A stretch of 64,000 bases of DNA. Origin: Symbiodinium natans (Eukaryota > Sar > Dinophyceae > Suessiales > Symbiodiniaceae). The notes under the pieces are model-generated. The model worked only from the letters and a program-made list of their open reading frames with translations. It ran no database searches and was not told where the DNA came from. How positions within the stretch are numbered: position 1 is the first letter of the stretch; every line of letters starts with the position of its first letter. Below are positions 36,823 to 49,200 of this stretch, one piece after another. The translations under genes and the position numbers were made by a program. Location of the stretch: contig CAJNDS010002324.1 of NCBI GenBank assembly GCA_905221605.1, forward strand, positions 1,314,879 through 1,378,878, read 5' to 3'.

Positions 36823-39800
36823 AGGTTTGGACACCAAAATCACATGTCAGGAAACCTTCTGGACTCTCCAACAACATGAGTTTTGGGCACCAAAAACAAA
36901 TGTCAGGAAATCTTCTGGGCTCTCCAAGAATATGAAACTTGGGCACCAAAAACAAAGGTCAGGAAACCTTCTGGACTATCCAAACACATGAGTTTTGGGT
37001 ACCAAAAACAAATGTCAGGAAATCTTCTGGGCTCTCCGAAAATTTCTGTTTTGGGCACCAAAAACAAATGTCAGTAAAACTTCTGGGCTCTCCAAAAATA
37101 TGATTGTTGGGCACCAAAAACAAATGTCAGGAAACCTTCTGGGCTCTCCAAGAATATGAAACTTGGGCACCAAAAACAAATGTCAGGAAACCTTCTGGGC
37201 TCTCCCGATGAGTTTTGGACACCAACAACAAACGTCAGGAAGCCTTCTGGGCTCTCCAAAAACATGAGTTCTGGGCACCAAAAACAAATATCAGGAAATC
37301 TTGTGGGCTCTCCAAAAACACGAATTTTTGGCACCAAAATCAAATATCAGGAAACTCTCTGGGCTCTCCAAAAATATGAGTTTTGGACACCAAAAACAAA
37401 TGTCAGGAAACCTTCTGGGTTGTCCAAAAATATGATTTTTGGAGGCTAAAAATAAATATCAAGAAAACTTCTGGGCTCTCCAAAAATATGAGTTTTGGGC
37501 GCCAAAAACAATGTCAGGAAACCTTCTGGACTCTTCAAAAACATGAGTTTTGGGGACCAAAAACAAAGGTCAGGAAACCTTCTGGGCTCTCCAAAAAACA
37601 TGAGTTTTGGGCACCAAAAAAAAGGAAACCTTCTGGACTATCCAAAAACATGTGTTTTGGGCACCAAAAACGAATGTCAGGAAACCTTCTGCGCTCTCCA
37701 AAAACATGAGTTTTGGGCACCAAAAACAAATGGCAGGAAACCTTCTGGGCCCTCCAAAAACATGAGTTTTGGGCACCAAAAACGAATGTCAGGAAATCTT
37801 GTGGGCTCTCCAAAAACATGAGTTTTGGGCACCAAAAACAAATGTCAGGAAACCTTCTGAGCTCTCCAAAAACATGAGTTGTGGGCACCAAAAACAAATA
37901 ACAGGAAACTTTCTGGGCTCTCCACAAAAAAAGAGTTCTGGGCACCAAAAACAAATGTCAGGAAACCTTCTGGGCTCTCCAAAAACATGAGTTTTGGGCA
38001 CCAAAAACAAATGTCAGGAAACCTTCTGGGCTCTCCAAAAACATGAGTTTTGGGCACCAAAAACAAATGTCAGGAAACCTTCTGGGCTCTCCAAAAACGT
38101 GAAATTTGGGCACCAACAACAAATAACAGGAAACTTTCTGGGCTCTCCAAAAACATGAGTTCTGGGCACCAAAAACAAATGTCAGGAAACCTTCTGGGCT
38201 CTCCAAAAACATGAGTTTTGGGCACCAAAATCAAATATCAGGAAACTTTCTGGGCTCTCCAAAAATATGAGTTTTGGACACCAAAAACAAATGTCAGGAA
38301 ACCTTCTGGGTTCTGCAAAAATATGATTTTTGGAGGCTAAAAATAAATATCAAGAAAATTTCTGGGCTCTCCAAAAATATGAGTTTTGGGCGCCAAAAAC
38401 AATGTCAGGAAACCTTCTGGGCTCTCCAAAATTATGAGTTTTGGATACCAAAAACAAATGTCATGAAATCTTCTGGGTTCTCCAAAAATATGAATTTTGG
38501 GTACCAAAATCAAATGTCAGGAAACCTTCTGGGTTCTCCAAAAACATGACTTCTGGGCACCAAAATCAAATGCCAGGAAACCTTCTAGACTCTCCAAATG
38601 ATTTTTGGATTCCAAAATCAAATGTCAGGAAACCTTCTGGGCTCTCCAAAAACATGAGTTTTGGGCACCAAAACCAAATATCAAGAAATCTTCTGGGTTT
38701 TCCAAAAACATGAACTTTGGGAACCAAAATCAAATATCAGGAAACCTTCTGGGCTCTCCAAAAACATGAGTTTTGGATACCAAAAACAAATATCAGGAAA
38801 CCTTCTGGACTCTCCAAAAACATGAGTTCTGGGCACCAAAAACAAATGTCAGGAAACCTTCTGGGCTCTCCAAACACATGAGGTTTGGACACCAAAATCA
38901 CATGTCAGGAAATCTTCTGGACTCTCCAAAAGTATGAGTTTTGGGCACCAACAACAAATGTCAGGAAACCTTCTGGGCTCTCCAGAAACGTGAATTTTGG
39001 GCACCAAAAATAAATGTCGGGAAATCTTCTGGACTATCCAAACACATGAGTTTTGGGTACCAAAAACAAATGTCAGGAAATCTTCTGGGCTCTCCAAAAA
39101 TTTCAGTTTTGGGCACCAAAAACAAATGTCAGTAAAACTTCTGGGCTCTCCAAAAATATGATTGTTGGGCACCAAAAACAAATGTCAGGAAACCTTCTGG
39201 GCTCTCCAAAAACATGAGTTTGGGGCACCAACAACAAATATCAGGAAACCTTCTGGGCTCTCCAAATGAGTTTTGGATTTCGAAAACAAATGTCAGGAAG
39301 CCTTCTGGGCTCTCCAAAAACATGAGTTCTGGGCACCAAAAAAAATGGTCAGGAAATCTTGTGGGCTCTCCAAAAACATGAGTTTTGGGCACCAAAATCA
39401 AATATCAGGAAACTTTCTGGGCTCTCCAAAAATATGAGTTTTGGACACCAAAAGCAAATGTCAGGAAACCTTCTGGGCTCTCCAAAAACGTGAAATTTGG
39501 GCACCAACAACAAATAACAGGAAACTTTCTGGGCTCTCCAAAAAAATGAGTTTTGGGCGCCAAAAACAATGTCAGGAAACCTTCTGGGCTCTTCAAAAAC
39601 ATGAGTTTTGGGCACCAAAAACGAATGTCAGGAAACCTTCTGGGCTCTCCAAAAAACATGAGTTTTGGGCACCAAAAAAAAGGAAACCTTCTGGACTATC
39701 CAAAAACATGAGTTTTGGGCACCAAAAACGAATGTCAGGAAACCTTCTGCGCTCTCCAAAAACATGAGTTTTGGGCACCAAAAACAAATGGCAGGAAACC

Positions 39801-40056
39801 TTCTGGGCCCTCCAAAAACATGAATTTGGGGCACCAATGGGCACCAAAAACAAATGTCAGGAAACCTTCTGAGCTCTCCAAAAACATGAGTTGTGGGCAC
39901 CAAAAACAAATATCAGGAAATTTTCTGGGCTCTCCAAAATCAAGAGTTCTGGGCACCAAAAACAAATGTCAGGAAACCTTCTGGGCTCTCCAAAAACATG
40001 AATTTTGGGCACCAAAAACAAATGTCAGGAAACCTTCTGGGCTCTCCAAAAACGTG
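36823..40056 (+). repeat. Nested 2058-bp tandem duplication in copy A
   Basis: The word AGGTTTGGACACC followed by AAAATCACATG occurs at 36823, 38881 and 40057. Sequence from 36823 repeats from 38881 with step 2058 (36883/38941, 37071/39129, 37535/39593, 37570/39628). Past about 39833 the step becomes about 2012, because a 46-bp loss leaves the doubled GGGCACCAATGGGCACC at 39828-39845. The second copy is therefore shorter, 1176 bp up to the third landmark. Confidence 0.85.
37980..38091 (+). repeat. Two adjacent consensus monomers (reference copies)
   Basis: Bases 37980-38035 and 38036-38091 are two identical 56-bp monomers that carry the majority base at every position, so they are convenient type copies. 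Composition is 20 A, 12 T, 11 G and 13 C, with no CpG. There is one CATG (an NlaIII site) per monomer. There is one TGA on the + strand (inside CATGAG) and one on the - strand (reverse complement of TCAGG). The motif CCAAAAACA occurs twice per monomer, starting at the last base of the previous copy and at monomer position 22. Confidence 0.93.
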
Positions 40057-43000
40057 AGGTTTGGACACCAAAATCACATGTCAGGAAATCTTCTGGGCTC
40101 TCCAAAAACATGAGTTCTGGGCACCAAAAACAAATGTCAGGAAACCTTCTGGACTCTCCAAAAACGTGAGTTCTGGGCACCAAAAACAAATGTCAGGAAA
40201 CCTTCTGGGCTCTCCAAAAACATGACTGTTGGGCACCAAAAACAAATGTCAGGAAACCTTCTGGGCTCTGCAAAATCATGAATTGTCAGGGAACCTTCTG
40301 GGCTCTCCAAAATCATGAGTTTTGGGCACCAAAAACAAATGTCAGGAAACCTTCTGGGCTCTCCAAAAACATGAGTTTGGGGCACCAAAAACAAATGTCA
40401 GGAAACCTTCTGGGCTCTCCAAATGAGTTTTGGACACCAAAAACAAATGTCAGGAAACCTTCTGGGCTCTCGAAGATAATGAAATTTGGGCACCAAAAAC
40501 AAATGTCAGGAAATCTTCTGGACTCTCCAAACATATGAGTTTTGGGTACCAAAAACAAATGTCAGGAAACCTTCTGGGCTCTCCAAGAAAATGAAACTTG
40601 GGCACCAAAAACAAATGGCAGGAAACCTTCTGGGCTCTCCAAAAACATGAGTTTTGGGCACCAAAAAAACAGAGGAAATCTTCTGGGCTCTCTAAAAACA
40701 TGAGTTTTGGGCACCAAAAACAAATGTCAGGAAACCTTCTGGGCTATCCAAAAACATGACTATTGGGCATCAAAAACAAATGTCAGGAAACCATCTGGGC
40801 TCTCCAAAAACATGATTTCTGGGCACCAAAAACAAATGTCAGGAAACCTTCTGGGCTCTCCAAAAACATGAGTTTTGGGCACCAAGAACAAATGTCAGGA
40901 AACCTTCTGGGCTCTCGAAGATAATGAAATTTGGGCACCAACAACAAATGTCAGGAAACCTTCTGCACTCTCCAAAAACATGAGTTTTGGGCACCAAAAA
41001 CAAATGTCAGGAAACCTTCTGGGCTCTCCAAAAACAAGAAATTTGGGCACCAAAAACAAATATCAGGAAACCTTCTGGGCTCTCCAAAAACATGAATTTT
41101 GGGCACCAAAAACAAATGTCAGGAAACCTTCTGGGCTCTCCAAGAATATGAAACTTGGGCACCAAAAACAAATGGCAGGAAACCTTCTGGGCTCTCCAAA
41201 AACATGAGTTTTGGGCACCAAAAAAACAGAGGAAATCTTCTGGGCTCTCTAAAAACATGAGTTTTGGGCACCAAAAACAAAAGTCAGGCAACTTTCTGGA
41301 CTCTCCAAAAACATGAGTTTCGGGCAGCAAAAACAAATGTCAGGAAACCTTCTGGGCTCTCCAAAAACATGAGTTGTGGGTACCAAAAGCAAATGTCAGG
41401 AAACCTTTTGGACTCTCCAAAAATATGAGTTCTGGGCACCAAAAACAAATGTCAGGAAACCTTCTGGGTTCTCCAAAACATGAGTTTTGGGCACCAAAAA
41501 CAAATGGCAGGAAATCTTCTGGGCTCTCCAAAAACATGAGTTTTGGGCACCAAAAACAAATGTCAGGAAACCTTCTGGGCTCTCCAAAAACATGACTATT
41601 GGGCACCAAAAACAAATGCCAGGAAACCTTCTGGGCTCTCCAAAAACGTGAGTTTTGGGCACCAATAACAAATATCAGGAAACCTTCTGGACTATCCAAA
41701 AATATGAGTTTTGGGCACCAAAAACAAATGTCAGGAAACCTTCTGGGCTCTCCAAAAAAATGAGTTTTGGGCACCAAAATCAAATGTCAGGAAACCTTCT
41801 GGGCTCTCGAAGAACATGAAATTTGGGCACCATAAACAAATGGCAGGAAATCTTCTGGGCTCTCCAAAAACGTGAGTTTTGGGCGCCAACAACAAATGTC
41901 AGGAAACCTTCTGCATGGGCTCTCCAAAAACATGAGTTTTGGGCACCAAAAAAAAAAGAAAACCTTCTGGGCGCTCCAAAAACATGAGTTTTGGGCACCA
42001 AAAACAAATGTCAGGAAATCTTCTGGGCTTTCCAAAAACATGAGTTTTGGGCACCCAAAACAAATGTCAGGAAACCTTCTGGGCTCTCCAAAAACATGAG
42101 TTTTGGGCACCAAAAACAAATGTCAGGAAACCTTCTGGACTTTTCAAAAATATGAGTTTTGGGCACCAAAAACAAACGTCAGGAAACCTTCTGGGCTCGC
42201 CAAAAATATGAGTTTTGGGCACCAAAAACATATGTCAGCAAACCTTCTGGGCTCTCCAAAACCATGAGTTGTGGGTACCAAAAAAATGCCAGGAAACCTT
42301 CTGGACTCTCCAAAAACAGGAGTTTTGGGCACCAAAAACAAACGTCAGCAAACCGTCTGGGCTCTCCAAAAACATCAGTTTTGGGCATCAAAAACAAATG
42401 TCAGGAAACCTTCTGGGCTCTCCAAAAACATGAGTTTTGGACACCAAAAACAAATGTCAGGAAACCTTCTGGGCTCTCCAAAAAACATGAGTTTTGGGCA
42501 CCAAAAAAAGGAAACCTTCTGGACTATCCAAAAACATGAGTTTTGGGCACCGAAAACGAATGTCAGGAAATCTTGTGGGCTCTCCAAAAACATGAGTTTT
42601 GGGAACCAAGAACAAATGTCAGGAAACCTTCTGGGCTCTCCAAAAACATGAGTTCTGGGCACCAAAAAAAAATGTCAGGAAGCTTTCTGGGCTCTCCAAA
42701 AACATGAGTTTTGGACACCAAAAACAAATGTCAGGAAACCTTCTGGGCTCTCCAAGAACATGAAATTTGGGCACCAAAAACGAATGGCAGGAAATCTTCT
42801 GGGCTCTCCAAAAACATGAATTCCGGGTACCAAAAACAAATGTCAGGAAACCGTCTGGGCTCTCCAAAAACATGAGTTTTGGGCACCAAAAACAAATGTC
42901 AGGAAATCTTGTGGGCTCTCCAAAAACATGAGATTTGGGCACCAAAAACAGATGTCAGGAAACCTTCTGGGTTCTCCAAAACATGAGTTTTGGGCACCAA

Positions 43001-43268
43001 AAACAAATGGCAGGAAATCTTCTGGGCTCTCCAAAACCATGAGTTTTGGGCACCAAAAACAAATGTCAGGAAACCTTCTGGGCTCTCCAAAAACATGACT
43101 ATTGGGCACCAAAAACAAATGTCAGGAAACCTTCTGGGCTCTCCAAAAAAATGAGTTTTGGGCACCAAAAACAAATGTCAGGAAGCCTTCTGGGCTCTCC
43201 GAAACATGAGTTTTGGGCACCAAAAGCAAATGTCAGGAAACCTTTTGGACTCTCCAAATGCATGAGTT

Positions 43269-46200
43269 TTGGGCACCAAAAACAAATGTCAGGAAACCTT
43301 CTGCGCTCTCCAAATGCATGAGTTTTGGGCACCAACAACAAATGGCAGGAAACCTTCTGGGCTCTCCAAAAACATGCGTTTTGGAAATCAAAACAAATTG
43401 TCAGGAAACCTTCTGGGCTGTCCAAAAACGAGAATTTTGGGGAACCAAAAACAAAATATCAGGAAACCTTCTGGGCTCTCCAAAAAACATGAGTTTTGGG
43501 CACCAAAAACAAATGTCAGGAAACCTTCTGGGCTCTGCAAAATCATGAATTGTCAGGGAACCTTCTGGGCTCTCCAAAATCATGAGCTTTGGGCACCAAA
43601 AACAAATGTCAGGAAACCTTCTGGGCTCTCCAAAAATATGAGTGTTGGGCCCAAAAACAAATGTCAGGACACCTTCTGGGCTCTCCAAAAACATGACTGT
43701 TGGGCACCAAAAACGAATGTCAGGAAATCTTCTGGGCTCTCCAAAAACATGACTATTGGGCACCAAAAACAAATGTCAGGAAACCTTCTGGGCTCTCCAA
43801 AAACATGAGTTTTGGGCACCAAAAACAAATGTCAGGAAACCTCTGGGCTCTCCAAAAACATGAATTTTGGGCACCAAAAACAAATGTCAGGAAACCTTCT
43901 GGGCTCTCCAAAAACATGACTGTTGGGCACCAAAAACAAATGTCAGGAAATCTTCTGGGCTCTCCAAAAACATGACTATTGGGCACCAAAAACAAATGTC
44001 AGGAAATCTTCTGGGCTCTCCAAAAACATGAGTTTTGGGCACCAAAAACAAACGTCAGCAAAACTTTTGGGCTCTCCAAAAACATGAGTTTTGGGTACCA
44101 ACAACAAAAGTCAGGAAGCTTGCTGGGCTCTCCAAAAACATGAGTTTTGGACACCAAAAACAAATGTCAGGAAAACTTCTGGGCTCTCCAAAAATATGAG
44201 TTTGGGGCACCAAAAACAAATGGCAGGAAACCTTCTGGACTCTCCAAAGAAAGGAGTTTCGGGCAGCAAAAACAAATGTCAGGAAACCTTCTGGGCTCTC
44301 CAAAAACATGAGTTTTGGGCACCAACAACAAATGTCAGGAAGCCTTCTGGGCTCTCCTAAAATATGAGTTTTGGAAGCCAAAAACAAATGTCAGGAAACC
44401 TTCTGGGCTCTCCAAAAATATGAGTTTTGGGCAACAACAACGAATGTCAGGAAAACTTCTGGGCTCTTCAAAAATCAGAAATTTGGGCACCAGCACCAAA
44501 AACAAATGTCAGGCAACCTTCTGGACTCTCCAAAAACATGAGTTTCGGGCAGCAAAAACAAATGTCAGGAAACCTTCTGGGCTCTCCAAAAACATGAGTT
44601 TTGGGCACCAAAAACAAATGTCAGGGAACCTTCTGGGCTCTCCAAGAACATGAAATTTGGGCACCAAAAACAAATGGCAGGAAACCTTCTGGGCTCTCCA
44701 AAAACATGAGTTTTGGGCACCAAAAACGAATGTCAGGACATCTTGTGGGCTCTCCAAAAACATGAGTTTTGGGAACCAAGAACAAATGTCAGGAAACCTT
44801 CTGGGCTCTCCAAAAACATGAGTTCTGGGCACCAAAAACAAATGTCAGGAAGCCTTCTGGGCTCTCCAAAAACATGAGTTTTGGGCACCAAAAACAAATG
44901 TCAGGGAACCTTCTGGGCTCTCCAAGAACATGAAATTTGGGCACCAAAAACAAATGGCAGGAAATCTTCTGGGCTCTCCAAAAACATGAGTTTTGGGTAC
45001 CAAAAACAAAATGTCAGGAAACCGTCTGGGCTCTCCAAAAACATGAGTTTTGGGCACCAAAAACAAATGTCAGGAAATCTTCTGGGCTCTCCAAAAACAT
45101 GACTATTGGGCACCAAAAACAAATGTCAGGAAACCTTCTGGGCTCTCCAAAAACATGAGTTTTGGGCACCAAAAACAAACGTCAGCAAAACTTTTGGGCT
45201 CTCCAAAAACATGAGTTTTGGGTACCAACAACAAAAGTCAGGAAGCTTGCTGGGCTCTCCAAAAACATGAGTTTTGGACACCAAAAACAAATGTCAGGAA
45301 AACTTCTGGGCTCTCCAAAAATATGAGTTTGGGGCACCAAAAACAAATGTCAGGAAACCTTCTACGCTCTTCAAAAACATGAGTTTTGGGCACCAAAAAC
45401 AAATGTCAGGAAACCTTCTGGACTCTCCAAAAACGTGAGTTTTGGGCACCAACAACAAATGTCAGGAAACCTTCTGGACTATCCAAAAATATGAGGTTTG
45501 TGCACCAACAACAAATGTCAGGAAGCCTTCTGGGCTCTCCAAAAACATGAGTTTTGGGCACCAAAAACAAATGTCAGGAAACCTTCTGGGCTCTCCAAAA
45601 ACATGAGTTTTGGGCACCAAAAACAAATGTCAGGAAACCTTCTGGGCTCTCCAAAAACATGAGTTTTGGGCACCAACAACAAATATCAGGAAGCCTTCTG
45701 GGCTCTCCAAAAACATGAGTTTTGGGCACCAAAAACAAATGTCAGCAAACCTTTTGGGCTCTCCAAAAACATGAGTTTTGGGCACCAACAACAAATGTCA
45801 GGAAACCTTCTGTACTATCCAAAAATATGAGTTTTGGGCACCAAAAACAAATGTCAGGCAACTTTCTGGACTCTCCAAAAACATGAGTTTCGGGCAGCAA
45901 AAACAAATGTCAGGAAACCTTCTGGGCACTCCAAAAACATGAGTTGTGGGCACCAAAAGCAAATGTCAGGAAACCTTTTGGGCTCTCCAAAAACATGAAT
46001 TCTGGGCACCAAAAAAAGGAAACCTTCTGGACTATCCAAAAACATGAGTTTTGGGCACCAAAAGCACCTTCTACGCTCTTCAAAAACATGAGTTTTGGGC
46101 ACCAAAAACAAATGTCAGGAAACCTTCTGGACTCTCCAAAAACATGAGTTTTGGGCACCAAAAACACCTTCTACGCTCTTCAAAAACATGAGTTTTGGGC

Positions 46201-49200
46201 ACCAAAAACAAATGTCAGGAAGCCTTCTGGGCTCTCCAAAAATATGAGTGTTGGGCACCAACAACAAATGTCAGGACACCTTCTGGGCTCTCGAAAATCA
46301 TGAGTTTTGGGCACCAAAAACAAATGTCAGGAAACCTTCTGGGCTCTCCAAAAACATGAGTTTTGGGCACCAAAAACAAATGTTAGCAAACCGTCTGGGC
46401 TCTCCAAAAACATGAGTTTTGGGCACCAAAAACAAATGTCAGGAAACCTTCTGGGCTCTCCAAAAACATGAGTTTTGGGCACCAAAATCAAATGTCAGGA
46501 AACCTTCTGGGCTGTCCAAAAACATGAGTTTTGGGCACCAAAAACAAATGTCAGGAAACCTTCTGGGCTCTTCAAAAACATGCGTTTTGGGCACCAAAAC
46601 AAAATGTCAGGAAACCTTCTGGGCTCTCCAAAAACATGAGTTTTGGGCACCAAAAACAAACGTCAGCAAAACTTTTGGGCTCTCCAAAAACATGAGTTTT
46701 GGGTACCAACAACAAAAGTCAGAAAACCTGCTGGGCTCTCCAAAAACATGAGTTTTGGGCACCAAAAAAATTGTCAGGAAACCTTCTGGGCTCTCGAAAA
46801 ACATGAGTTTTGGGCACCAAAAAAAATATGTCAGGAAACCTTCTGGGCTCTCCAAGAATATGAAATTTGGGCACCAAAATCAAATGTCAGGAAACCTTCT
46901 GGGCTCTCGAAGAACAAGAAATTTGGGCACCAAAAACAAATGTCAGGAAACCTTCTGGGCTCTCCCAAAACATGAGTTTTGGGCACCAAAAACAAATGTC
47001 AGGCAACCTTCTGGACTCTCCAAAAATATGAGTTTCGGGCAGCAAAAACAAATGTTAGCAAACCTTCTGGGCTCTCCAAAAACATGCGTTTTGGAAACCA
47101 AAAACAAAATGTCAGGAAACCTTCTGGGCTCTCCAAAAACATGAGTTTTGGGCACCAAGAGCAAATGTCAGGAAACCTTTTGGGCTCTCCAAAAATATGA
47201 GTTCTGGGCACCAAAAACAAATGTCAGGAAACCTTCTGGGCTCTCCAAAAACATGAGTTCTGGGCACCAAAAAAAGGAAACCTTCTGGACTATCCAAAAA
47301 CATGAGTTTTGGGCACCAAAAACACCTTCTACGCTCTTCAAAAACATGAGTTTTGGGCACCAAAAACAAATGTCAGGAAACCTTCTGGACTCTCCAAAAA
47401 TATGAGTTTTGGGCACCAACAACAAATGTCAGGAAACCTTCTGGACTATCCAAAAATATGAGTTTTGGGCACCAAAAACAAATGTCAGGAAACCTTCTGG
47501 GCTCTCGAAAAACATGAGTTTTGGGCACCAAAAAAAAATATGTCAGGAAACCTTCTGGGCTCTCCAAGAATATGAAACTTGGGCACCAAAAACAAATGGC
47601 AGGAAACCTTCTGGGCTCTCGAAGAACATGAAATTTGGGCACCAAAATCAAATGTCAGGAAACTTTCTGGGCTCTCCAAAAATATAAGTTGTGGGCACCA
47701 AAAACAAATGTCAGGAAACCTTCTGGACTCTCCAAAAACGTGAGTTTAGGGCACCAAAAACAAATGTCAGGAAACCTTCTGGACTCTCCAAAAACATGAG
47801 TTCTGGGCACCAAAAACAAATGTCAGGAAACCTTCTGGGCTCTCCAAAAACATGAGTTTTGGGCACCAAAAACAAATGTCAGCAAACCTTCTGGGCTCTC
47901 CAAAACCATGAGTTTTGGGTACCAAAAAAAAAGCCAGGAAACCTTCTGGACTATCCAAAAATATGAGTTTTCGGCACCAAAAACAAATGTCAGGAAACCT
48001 TCTGGGCTCTCCAAGAATATGAAACTTGGGCACCAAAAACAAATGGCAGGAAACCTTCTGGGCTCTCCAAGAACGTGAGTTTTGGGCACCAAAAAAAAGA
48101 GGAAACCTTCTGGGCGCTCCAAAAACACTAGTTTTGGGCACCAAAACAAATGTCAGGAAACCTTCTGGGCTCTGCAAAATCATGAATTGTCAGGGAACCT
48201 TCTGGGCTCTCCAAAATCGTGAGTTTTGGGCACCAAAAAAAATGTCAGGAATCCTTCTGGGCTCTCCAAAAACAAGAAATTTGTGCACCAAAAACAAATG
48301 TCAGGAAACCTTCTGGGCTCTCCAAAAACATGAGTTTGGGGCACCAAAAACAAATGTCAGGAAACCTTCTGGGCTCTCCAAAAACATGAGTTTTGGGCAC
48401 CAAAAACAAATGTCAGGAAACCTTCTGGACTCTCCAAAAACATGAGTTTTGGGCACCAAAAACAAATGTCAGGAAACCTTCTGGACTCTCCAAAAACATG
48501 AGTTTTGGGCACCCAAAACAAATGTCAGGAAACCTTCTGGGCTCTCCAAAAACATGAGTTTTGGGCACCAAAAACAAATGTCAGGAAACCTTCTGGGCTC
48601 TCAAAAAACATGAGTTTTGGGCACCAAAAACAAATGTCACGAAATCTTCTGGGCTCTCCAAGAATATGAAACTTGGGCACCAAAAACAAAGGTCAGGAAA
48701 CCTTCTGGGCTCTCCAAAAATATGAGGTTTGGGCACCAAAAACAAATGTCAGGAAACCATCTGGGCTCTCCAAAAACATGAGTTCTGGGCACCAAAAACA
48801 AATGTCAGGAAACCTTCTGGGCTCTCCAAAAACATGAGTTTTGGGCACCAAAAACAAATGTCAGGAAACCTTCTGGGCTCTCCAAAAACATGACTGTTGG
48901 GCACCAAAAACAAATGTCAGCAAACCTTCTGGGCTCTCCAAAAACGTGAGTTTTGGGCACCAACAACAAATGTCAGGAAACCTTCTGGACTCTCCAAAAA
49001 CATGAGTTTTGGGCACCAAAAACAAATATCAGGAAACCTTCTGGGCCCTCCAAAAACATGAGTTTTGGGCACCAAAAACAAATGTCAGGAAACCTTCTGG
49101 GCTCTCCAAAAACGTGAGTTTTGGGCACCAAAAACAAATGTCAGGAAACCTTCTGGGCTCTCCAAAAACGTGAGTTTTGGGCACCAACAACAAATATCAG

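Larger units (their letters stand above)
30638..43268 (+). repeat. 12.63-kb macro-repeat, copy A
   Basis: This is the first of two tandem copies with period 12631 bp, falling to 12629 at the right end through 1-bp changes in A-runs. Matching points include 31069/43700, 33223/45854, 36883/49513, 40278/52908 and 42843/55472. Reading the two copies side by side I noted only about 20 differences (for example near 33298, 33981, 34091, 35292, 35989, 37567 and 42953). Its left end continues U6 and its right end (40875-43250) resembles U2. Internal landmarks are 37-bp monomers at 30913, 35551 and 40277, 44-bp monomers near 33434, 33534 and 34693, and GCTAAAAAT at 37445 and 38336. The exact ends are uncertain by a monomer or two. 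Confidence 0.9.

Noticed and set aside
39828-39845. Doubled GGGCACCAATGGGCACC as a target-site duplication
   Set aside because: The flanks are normal monomers and about 46 bp are missing relative to the 2058-bp partner. It is a deletion junction between two GGGCACC words.
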